Positions 50,701-62,700 of a stretch of DNA of 64,000 nucleotides are shown here, piece by piece. A model generated the notes under the pieces. That model did no database searches. It was not told the origin of the DNA and saw nothing but the letters and a program-made list of their open reading frames with translations. Position numbers and translations under genes: made by a program. Positions within the stretch are counted from its first letter, which is position 1; every line of letters starts with the position of its first letter. The stretch comes from Anisakis pegreffii (Eukaryota; Nematoda; Chromadorea; Rhabditida; Anisakidae): contig JAPYMA010003013.1 of the NCBI GenBank assembly GCA_035041965.1, forward strand, positions 1 through 64,000, in the 5' to 3' direction.

Positions 50701-53700
50701 CACTGCATCACGGAGGGATGCTGATATACATTGTGTTTGAATGACGGGATCGTTTAATTTCGAGTCTTTGGAAGTGTCAGCAAATACAATATTCAGTTTT
50801 TTTCTTTGCTTTCTCGAAATCGAAAGAGATTTCGTTTCCTCGTCGCTTTCTCAATATCATAAAAGACTGAAGCAAATACAGGCCACACTCTATCACTTGT
50901 TATGACACATTTGTGCTGGACTGCAGAATGCCACTTTACGAAGTAATTTATAGTGGTGAACGCATTCACTGAAACAAGAAAATAATTAAAGCGAAAGATC
51001 TGCAATTGACATGGCTGCTAAAGCTGTGGTGACTTCAAAAAAATAACCCCGTAGCGATGGTCTGTAAAATTCCGAGAATTTCATGTTAGGCTTCACTCAG
51101 GACTGAATATTAAAACAAAGGGTATTATTTGAATCGAAAGGCTAAAAAATCGAGGAAAGGCCAAAAAGAATTAAAGCAGAAAAATACAGCTAATTTCGTA
51201 ACTATTCTCTTTTACTGCGATGCACAATACAAATGTAACGTATCGTCAACACTACACATTGGCATTCATTTTTTTATTCAAACACTTCCTTAATTTATGT
51301 TTTGTTCGTCGGTTTCTTCAAGATCATTCCAGCCACCATTATTGTGATTCTACCATTTTATTGTCATGAATGTATGAATGAATTTCCAGAGAAGGAAATA
51401 AATGCAGTTCATATTTTCATAAAGTTCAAACTCATTGTGTGAATTTCATAGGTCAACTAGTGGAACATTTTAAATACTGAAGTTGTGCATACAACCACTT
51501 CCATAAGTTTTACCAAACAATTTGTTACCGCAATGGCTCTTGAGTAAAGCTCAGTCGAGTGGAGAAAGAATGCTAGATGTGTTAAGAACCTGTGATCAGG
51601 CGGATTAAAACTGCTTGTTATTCAACTGAGGAAGGGAAGTAGATTAGTGAATAAGTGCATTGCTGGAAAATTTGTGATAGCGTAACATTACCAACAATAG
51701 CGTGAATTATCACAAATTGACGAACCTCACTGAAAATATCCAGTGAAAACGATCTTTGAATCATCAGGATAAGATATCAGCAAACATAAAATTGGGTATA
51801 TCGTGAAACTTGACATTCAGCCGTAATTCTGCATCGTCACTGGTTCCAACCAAAATTTGTATTTCTTTATTCCACCCCATGCTTTCCGCAACAATTCACT
51901 GATCAATGACGATGCCGAAACTGCTTCCATCATATTATCCTGATCAGTTGAACTTGAAAAAAGCAATTATCCAGGAAAATCAAAAACATAGTCAAATATC
52001 CAGGGAAGCCAATGTCATCAGTTACCTTGAAGATATTCAGCACTGACTGTGGTCTGTGTTATGGCATGTGCTTAGAATTACTGTCTCCCATGCTCAATCA
52101 TGACGAATTGCGTTTCGTTAAAATGATCGCATATAAATGCCACTTTGAAACATTGAGAGATTGAGCTAGAACAGCATGTTCAAAGAAGATCAGATGCAAT
52201 GTATGATTGTATCGACTAAATCTTATGAAAATCTTTTCCAGAAAATGAATAATTGCTCTGTTCTTTCAGAAGATGAAAAATTGGAATCAAATGGATCGCT
52301 GGGATCAGTCAAAGATCGTATAGCGATATTTGAAATCCTGGGCAAGCCAAAGAAAGTGATTGAACAGTCGCAAGATCAGTCAGTGTCAGAACAACAGCAA
52401 CAACAACAGAAATTATCAACAGTTGAGATAATTGTGACACCTGTCACGCCGATACCATTCGATGAAAAGGAGAGTGAAGATGATGAAGTGATTACTTCGG
52501 GAAGCTCTTCATCAACTACGGGTGAAAATTTTCATATTGAAGGAGATATGGATGAATGTAAGGAATATTCTATTCAACAATCGGTTACCAATACAGTCGC
52601 TCAAAAAATTGCTCAATACGGTAATAAAGATATTGATGATCTCCTAAAAGAATCTCAGGAGGTAATCAGGGAACATGTTGAATTGAATGAAACGGGTAAA
52701 GACAGTGAACAAAGACAACCAATACGTAGAATGATCGAAGAGTATTCAAGGAGGATATCTTATGGAATTGAGCAAAAGGATGGATCAAAAGTACCACCTA
52801 AAGAAGAAGGTAGAATTACAAAAATGGAACCAAAGACATCCGAACGGATAACCGAGATATTACCAGAAACAGAAGGTATAGAAGAAAAACGAAAAGAAGC
52901 AAAAGCGGACAGCAAAGAACGCAGATTCGTAGAAGGACCCGTACCTGAAGGAAATGAAATAAAACAAGCCTTCGACACTATTACCCACGTTCCAAACGCG
53001 GAACTCGAATGGATCACTGATGACAATAGCAGTAGTAAGACTGAAAAGATTACAGAAGACCGCAGGCAGCAAACAGGTGTGGAGAAATATCCAGCGATCA
53101 AAGAGGTAATTGCAGGAAAACATCCGCAATCTAATGAACCGGAATTGGAAAGCAAACTAATAGTGGAGGAAGATTATTCAGAAACGAGCGATTCTTTTTT
53201 CGAGATCACCAAGCAATTTACCGATAGGAAAATACGTGAACAAAAACCTTTTCAATGTGACACAGCTCGATTAGAACCAGAAGAAGGAATAAGAGATTCC
53301 CAAATAAATTATACGAAAATATCAGAAATACCTCATGAAAAAATTCGAAAGATCTCAGAAGAGGATGAAGGACAAGAAATTTCTACCTCGAAAAGAGATT
53401 CACCACAATCATTGTACGAAAAAAATCGTTATATAGAAGCAAGCGGCTCACTTCCACCGGTGCAATACGAGTATCATTACGATACTGTGTATGTACCAGC
53501 AGAAGATACACAAACAACAACGAATGAAATGCAACAAAAAGATTACGGAGGAAGAGAGGACCGTACCACCGGAATAATGCTGAAGAGAGATGATGAAATA
53601 ATTCAAACCACTACAACCTTAATCCCCATCAAAGAATATGAAGACAATCAGCAACGGCTAAAAGAATCACAGCAAGACCTGAAAACAGAAGCAAAAACAC

Positions 53701-56700
53701 AAAAACAAGTCATGAGTTCCAGCACAGCGCATAGCGATGACTGGGGCCATCAACAGCAAGTTGATGAACGAGAAAGATTTGGACACATTCGATACGAACA
53801 ATATGAAGCAAAATATCAATACAGTAGAACAGAACGCGTGGAAAAGGGAGCATTAAGAATATCAGAAGAATATAAAAATGAACAAAAACGATCGGAACAT
53901 GGAACACCGTCCACCAACGGAGAAAGAGGGCCTAACTCCCCTCAAGAAAAAATATCCTTGTATGGTTATGAAGCTGAAGACACCACCACTGGAAAAACAT
54001 TGACGAAAGACGAGAAAATCGATGCCGAAACTGCTTCTTTCGCGCCTTCCGAAGGACATCAATACACCTATGAAATTAGGAAACAGATTGAGCCGACCAC
54101 AAGCGATGAAGAATTCGGCATAGAAAAAGCATCACAACCACCTACACAGCACGAACCTGATACCTCGACCGAAGCGCAAGTTACAACTCGTCTCTTCAAG
54201 CAGCAAATAAACAGTGAGAAAATTACTGGAAGGGAGCTGGCGGAAACACCGCATGAATACGTATCCCAGCCGCAGAAGGAAATAACGTCGTTTGTGAAGA
54301 CACACATGTCCACACCTCCTCACGACGAGAAGTTAGAATCTGGAGACGTAACTACTAAAGAAACACTACAGATAGAAGAGAAGGTCGCCGATGAACATGC
54401 TTCGTCTGCAAATGTGGAAGAATGTAGCTTCGAAACAAAAGAAGAGGTTCATGCGGCCGGAGAAGAACAAGAAAGTCCTGAAGAAAAGGAGCGAACTGCA
54501 AGGCAACAAGCTAAATTTGGTAGCCCTGACGATGAAGAATCATACGTGAAGGACTCAACGTTCACCTCAAAAATATTTGGATTCGCAAAGAAAGCGGGTA
54601 TGGTTGCTGGTGGCGTTGTTGCTGCACCCGTAGCGTTGGCAGCAACCGGGGCTATTGCAGCATACGATGCTGTGTCTAAGCACAAAGGTCAAGAAGCGGG
54701 GAAAGAAGAATTTTCACCCGACGTGGAAACATCTCTTCATGACTATTCTGAACAACCGACTGGTCAAGCAGAGGAACGAGAAGTAGAGGAACGTTCAGTA
54801 GAGTCCGAAGACCAGGGGAGAAAAGAGAAAACATTGTTGCATGGGTACGAAGAAGGCGTTACCACTGAACAAGCACCAAACAATGAAGATGAAATCGGCA
54901 ATGAAGCTACTTCTTTCACACCTTCCAGAGAATTTGAATACACCAGTGAAACAAAGGAAGAGATCTACACACCAACAAGCGAAAAAGAGTTCGGCGTAGA
55001 AAAAATACCACAGCCAACGACAAAACGCGAACCTCTCACCACTGCGGAAGAACAACTTGCAGCTCATGTCTTTGAACAAGAAATAACTACAGAGAAATTC
55101 TTTGGCACGGAGGTGGCAGAACCGCCTGAGGGATATCAATTCAAAACGGATGCAGAGGTCACCTCGCACGAGAAACCTGAAATCACTACAGCTACGTACG
55201 ACGAGAAGTTTGAAACTGAAGAAGTGGTGATTGAAGAACCATTACCGAGAGATGAGGAATTTTCCGCTGAACCTGCTTCCATCGAAACTGTTGCATATGA
55301 AATCAAGGAAGAGGCCTACCCACCAACAGGAGAAGAAGAGTTCGGCGTACAACAGATACCAGAACCAACGACAAGGCGAGAACGTGATACCACTACCGAG
55401 GAACAAGTTGCAGATCGCGGGATTGATCAGGAAATGCAAGCGGAGACATTCATTGGTACCGAGGTGGTAGAACCTCCTCAGGGATATGAATATAAAACGG
55501 AGGCAGAGTTCACTTCGCATGAGAAACCTGAAATCACCACTGCTGCGTGCGACGAAAAGTTTGAAACTGAAGAACTGATGACTGAAGAACCATTACAGAG
55601 AGAAAAGGAATTTACCGCTGAACCTGCTTCCTTCGAGAATGTTGCATATGATGTCAAGGGAGATATCTCCCCAGCAATAAGCGAGGAAGAGTTCGGCGTA
55701 CAAAAAGTGCGAGAACCAATCACAAAGCCGGAACTTGATGCCACTACCGAAGAACAACTTGCAGCTCACGTCTTTGAACAGGAAATGACTGCAGAGAAAT
55801 TCGTTGGCACCGAGGTGGCAGAACCTCCTGAGGGAAACGAATTCAAGACGGAGGAAGAGTTCACTTCGCACGAGAAACCTGAAATCACTGCAGGCACGTA
55901 CGATGAGAAGTTTGAAACAGAAGAAGTGGTAACTGAAGAACCATTACGGAGAGAGCAGGAATTTCCCGCAGAACCCGCTTCCTTCGAGAATGTTACATAT
56001 GAAATCAAGGAAGAGGCCTACCCACCAACAGGCGAAGAAGAGTTCGGCGTACAACAGGTACCAGAACCAACGACAAGGCGAGAGCGTGATACCACTACCG
56101 AGGAACAAGTTGCAGATCGCGAGATTGATCAGGAAATGCCGGCGGAGACATTCATTGGTACTGAGGCTGCCGAACGACCTGAGAGATACGAATTCAAAAC
56201 GGAGGCAGAGGCCACATCGCACAAGAAACCTGAAATCACTACTGCTGCGTACGACGAGAAGTTTGAAACAGAAGAAGTGGTGACTGAAGAACCATTACGG
56301 AGAGAGGAGGAATTTCCCGCTGAACCTGCTTCCTTCGAGAATGTTACATATGAAGTCAAGGGAGATATCTCCCCAGCAATAAGCGAAGAAGAGTTCGGCG
56401 TACAAAAAGTGCGAGAACCAATGACAAAGCCGGAACATGATGCCACTACCGAAGAACAACTTGCAGCTTACGTCTTCGAACAGGAAATAACTGCAGAGAA
56501 ATTCGTTGGCACCGAGGTGGCAGAACCTCCTGAGGGATACGAATTCAAGACGGAGGAAGAGTTCACTTCGCACGAGAAACCTGAAATCACTACAGCTACG
56601 TACGACGAGACGATTGAAACAGAAGAAGTGGTGACTGAAGAACCATTACGGAGGGAGGAGGAATTTCCCGCAGAACCCGCTTCCATCGAGAATGTTACCT

Positions 56701-59700
56701 ACGAAGTCAGTGGAGATATCTCTCCAGCAATAAGCGAAGAAGAGTTCGGCGTACAAAAAGTGCGAGAACCAATGACAAAGCAGGAACTTGATACCACTAC
56801 TGAAGAACGAGTTGCAGCTAGCTTGATTGATCAGGAAATGTCAGCGGAGAAGTTCATTGGTACCGAGGTTGTAGAACCTCCTGAGGGATATGAATTCAAA
56901 ACGGAGGCAGAGGTGAGTTCGCAGGAGAAACCTGAAATCACCACTGCTGCGTACGACAAGAAGTTTGAAACTGAAGAAGTGTTGACTGGAGAACCATTAC
57001 GGAGAGAACCTGCTTCCTTCGAGAATCTTGCATATGAAATCGAGGAAGAGGCCTACCCACCAAAAGGCGAAGAAGAGTTCGGCGTACAAAAAGTGCCAGA
57101 ACCAACGACAAAACAGGAACCTCTCACCACTGCGAAAGAGCAACTTGCAGCTCATGTCTTTGAACAGGAAATGACTGCAGAGAAATTCGTTGGCACCGAG
57201 GCGGCAGAACCTCCTGAGGGATACGAATTCAAGACGGAGGAAGAGTTCACTTCGCACGAGAAACCTGAAATCACTACAGCTACGTACGACGAGAAGTTTG
57301 AAACAGAAGAAGTGGTGACTGAAGAGCCATTACGGAGAGAAGAGGAATTTACCGCTGAACCTGCTTCCTTCGAAAATGTTACAAATGAAATCAAGGAAGA
57401 GGCCTACCCACCAACAGGCAAAGAAGATTTCGGCGTACAAAAAGTGCCAGAACCAACGACGAGCCGAGAACTTGTTACCACTACCGAAGAACAACTTGCA
57501 GCTCACATCTTTGAACAGGAAATAACTGCAGAGAAATTCGTTGGCACCGAGGTGGCAGAACCTCCTGAGGGATACGAATTCAAGACGGAGGAAGAGTTCA
57601 CTTCGCACGAGAAACCTGAAATCACTACAGCTACGTACGACGAGAAGTTTGAAACAGAAGAAGTGGTGACTGAAGAACCATTACGGAGAGAAGAGGAATT
57701 TCCCGCAGAACCTGCTTCCTTCGAGAATGTTACATATGAAATCAAGGAAGAGGCCTACCCACCAACAGACGAAGAAGAGCTCAGCTTACAACAGGTACCA
57801 GAACCAACGACAAGGCGAGAACGTGATACCACTACCGAGGAACAGGTTGCGGATCGCGAGATTGATCAGGAAATGCCAGCGGAGACATTCATTGGTACTG
57901 AGTTTGCAGAACCACCTGAGGGATACGAATTCAAAATTAGGGAAGGGTACGCGTCATTGGAGAAATCTGAAATGACCAATGCGGCGTATGACGAGAAGTT
58001 CGAATCAAAAGAATTGATCGATGAAGCTCCACTGCAGAACGAAGAGAAATTTCCGGCTGAATATGCTCCATCAGCACATCTCGAAGAATACCGCTTCGAA
58101 GCAAAAGAGATTGATGCGGCCGCAGGAGAACAAGAAAGTCCTGAGCAAAAGGAGCGAACTGCAAGGCAAGAAGCTAAATTTGGTAGACCTGACGATGAAG
58201 AATCATACGTGAAGGACTCAACGTTAACCTCAAAAATATTTGGATTCGCAAAGAAAGCGGGTATGGTTGCTGGTGGCGTTGTTGCTGCACCCGTAGCGTT
58301 GGCAGCAACGGGGGCTATTGCAGCATACGATGCTGTGTCTAAGCACAAAGGTCAAGAAGCGGGGAAAGAAGAATTTTTACCCGACGTGGAAACATCTCTT
58401 CATGACTATTCTGAACAACCGACTGGTCAAGCAGAGGAACGAGAAGTAGAGGAACGTTCAGTAGAGTCCGAAGACCAGGGGAGAATAGAGAAAACATTGT
58501 TGCATGGGTACGAAGAAGGTGTTACCACTGAACTAGCATCAAAGAATGAAGGAGAAATCGGCTATGAAGCTACTTCTTTCGCACCTTCCAGAGAATATGA
58601 ATACACCAGTGAAACAAAGGAAGAGATCTACACACCAACAAGCGAAAAAGAGTTCGGCGTAGAAAAAATACCACAGCCACCGACGAAACAGGAACCTCTC
58701 ACCACTGCGAAAGAACAACTTGCAGCTCATGTCTTTGAACAGGAAATAACTACGGAGAAATTCGTTGGCACGGAGGTGGCAGAACCGCCTGAGGGATATG
58801 AATTCAAAACGGATGCAGAGGTCACTTCGCACGAGAAACCTGAAATCACTACTGCTGCGTACGACGAGACGTTTGAAACAGAAGAAGTGGTGACTGAAGA
58901 ACCATTACGGAGAGAGCAGGAATTTCCCGCAGAACCCGCTTCCTTCGAGAATGTTACATATGAAGTCAAGGGAGATATCTCCCCAGCAATAAGCGAAGAA
59001 GAGTTCGGCGTACAAAAGGTGCGAGAACCAATGACAAAGCCGGAACATGATGCCACTACCGAAGAACAACCTGCAGCTTACGTCTTCGAACAGGAAATAA
59101 CTGCAGAGAAATTCGTTGGCACCGAGGTGGCAGAACCTCCTGAGGGATGCGAATTCAAGACGGAGGAAGAGTTTACTTCGCACGAGAAACCTGAAGTCAC
59201 TACAGCTACGTACGACGAGAAGTTTGAAGCAGAAGAAGTGGCGACTGAAGAACCATTACGGAGAGAAGAGGAATTTCCCGCAGAACCTGCTTCCTTCGAG
59301 AATGTTACGTATGAAATCAAGGAAGAGGCCTACCGACCAACAGACGAAGAAGAGCTCGGCGTACAACAGGTACCAGAACCAACGACAAGGCGAGAGCGTG
59401 ATACCACTACCGAGGAACAAGTTGCAGATCGCGAGATTGATCAGGAAATGCCGGCGGAGACCTTCACTGGTACTGAGGCTGCCGAACGACCTGAGAGATA
59501 CGAATTCAAAACGGAGGCAGAGGTCACTTCGCACAAGAAACCTGAAATCACTACTGCTGCGTACGACGAGAAGTTTGAAACAGAAGAAGTGTTGACTGAA
59601 GAACCATTACGGAGAGAGGAGGAATTTCCCGCTGAACCTGCTTCCTTCGAGAATGTTGCATATGATGTCAAGGGAGATATCTCCCCAGCAATAAGCGAAG

Positions 59701-62700
59701 AAGAGTTCGGCGTACAAAAAGTGCGAGAACCAATGACAATGCCGGAACTTGATACCACTACCGAAGAACAACTTGCAGCTCACGTCTTTGAGCAGGAAAT
59801 GACTGCAGAGAAATTCGTTGGCACCGAGGTGGCAGAACCTCCTGAGGGATACGAATTCAAGACGGAGGAAGAGTTCACTTCGCACGGGAAACCTGAAATC
59901 ACTACAGGTACGTACGATGAGACGATTGAAACAGAAGAAGTGGTGACTGAAGAACCATTACGGAGGGAGGAGGAATTTCCCGCAGAACCCGCTTCCTTCG
60001 AGAATGTTACATATGAAGTCAAGGGAGATATCTCCCCATCAATAAGCGAAGAAGAGTTCGGCGTACAAAAAGTGCGAGAACCAATGACAAAGCCGGAACT
60101 TGATACAACTACCGAGGAACAACTTGCAGCTCACGTCTTCGAACAGGAAATAACTGCAGAGAAATTCGTTGGCACCGAGGTGGCAGAACCTCCGGAGGGA
60201 TACGAATTCAAGTCGGAGGAAGAGTTCACTTCGCACGAGAAACCTGAAGTCACTACAGCTACGTACGACGAGAAGTTTGCAGCAGAAGAAGTGGCGACTG
60301 AAGAACCATTACGGAGAGAAGAGGAATTTCCCGCAGAACCTGCTTCCTTCGAGAATGTTACATATGAAAGCAAGGAAGAGGCCTACCCACCAACAGACGA
60401 AGAAGAGCTCGGCGTACAACAGGTACCAGAACCAACGACAAGGCGAGAACGTGATACCACTACCGAGGAACAAGTTGCGGATCGCGAGATTGATCAGGAA
60501 ATGCCAGCGGAGACATTCATTGGTACTGAGTTTGCAGAACCACCTGAGGGATACGAATTCAAAATTAGGGAAGGGTACGCGTCATTGGAGAAATCTGAAA
60601 TGACCTCTGCGGCGTATGACGAGAAGTTCGAATCAAAAGAATTGATCGATGAAGCTCCACTGCAGAACGAAGAGAAATTTCCGGCTGAATATGCTCCATC
60701 AGCACATCTCGAAGAATACCGCTTCGAAGCAAAAGAGATTGATGCGGCCGCAGGAGAACAAGAAAGTCCTGAGCAAAAGGAGCGAACTGCAAGGCAAGAA
60801 GCTAAATTTGGTAGACCTGACGATGAAGAATCATACGTGAAGGACTCAACGTTAACCTCAAAAATATTTGGATTCGCAAAGAAAGCGGGTATGGTTGCTG
60901 GTGGCGTTGTTGCTGCACCCGTAGCGTTGGCAGCAACGGGGGCTATTGCAGCATACGATGCTATGTCTAAGCACAAAGGTCAAGAAGCGGGGAAAGAAGA
61001 ATTTTCACCGGACGTGGAAACATCTCTTCATGACTATTCTGAACAACCGACTGGTCAAGCAGAGGAACGAGAAGTAGAGGAACGTTTAGTAGAGTCCGAA
61101 GACCAGGGGAGAAAAGAGAAAACATTGTTGCATGGGTACGAAGAAAGTGTTACCACTGAACAAGCACCAAAGAATGAAGGAGAAATCGGCTATGAAGCTA
61201 CTTCTTTCGCACCTTCCAGAGAATATGAATACACCAGTGAAACAAAGGAAGAGATCTACACACCAACAAGCGAAAAAGAGTTCGGCGTAGAAAAAATACC
61301 ACAGCCACCGACGAAACAGGAACCTCTCACCACTGCGAAAGAGCAACTTGCAGCTCATGTCTTTGAACAGGAAATGACTGCAGAGAAATTCGTTGGCACC
61401 GAGGTGGCAGAACCTCCTGAGGGATACGAATTCAAGACGGAGGAAGAGTTCACTTCGCACGAGAAACCTGAAATCACTACAGCTACGTACGATGAGAAGT
61501 TTGAAACAGAAGAAGTGGTGACTGAAGAACCATTACGGAGAGAAGAGGAATTTACCGCTGAACCTGCTTCCTTCGAAAATGTTACAAATGAAATCAAGGA
61601 AGAGGCCTACCCACCAACAGGCAAAGAAGATTTCGGCGTACAAAAAGTGCCAGAACCAACGACGAGCCGAGAACTTGATACCACTACCGAAGAGCAACTT
61701 GCAGCTCACATCTTTGAACAGGAAATAACTGCAGAGAAATTCGTTGGCACCGAGGTGGCAGAACCTCCTGAGGGATACGAATTCAAGACGGAGGAAGAGT
61801 TCACTTCGCACGAGAAACCTGAAATCACTACAGCTACGTACGATGAGAAGTTTGAAACAGAAGAAGTGGTGACTGAAGAACCATTACGGAGAGAGGAGGA
61901 ATTTCCCGCTGAACCTGCTTCCTTCGAGAATGTTACATATGAAGTCAAGGGAGATATCTCCCCATCAATAAGCGAAGAAGAGTTCGGCGTACAAAAAGTG
62001 CGAGAACCAATGACAAAGCCGGAACTTGATACAACTACCGAGGAACAACTTGCAGCTCACGTCTTCGAACAGGAAATAACTGCAGAGAAATTCGTTGGCA
62101 CCGAGGTGGCAGAACCTCCTGAGGGATACGAATTCAAGACGGAGGAAGAGTTCACTTCGCACGAGAAACCTGAAATCACTACAGCTACGTACGACGAGAC
62201 GATTGAAGCAGAAGAAGTGGTGACTGAAGAACCATTACGGAGAGAAGAGGAATTTCCCGCAGAACCTGCTTCCTTCGAGAATGTTACATATGAAAGCAAG
62301 GAAGAGGCCTACCCACCAACAGACGAAGAAGAGCTCGGCGTACAACAGGTACCAGAACCAACGACAAGGCGAGAACGTGATACCACTACCGAGGAACAAG
62401 TTGCGGATCGCGAGATTGATCAGGAAATGCCAGCGGAGACATTCATTGGTACTGAGTTTGCAGAACCACCTGAGGGATACGAATTCAAAATTAGGGAAGG
62501 GTACGCGTCATTGGAGAAATCTGAAATGACCTCTGCGGCGTATGACGAGAAGTTCGAATCAAAAGAATTGATCGATGAAGCTCCACTGCAGAACGAAGAG
62601 AAATTTCCGGCTGAATATGCTCCATCAGCACATCTCGAAGAATACCGCTTCGAAGCAAAAGAGATTGATGCGGCCGCAGGAGAACAAGAAAGTCCTGAGC

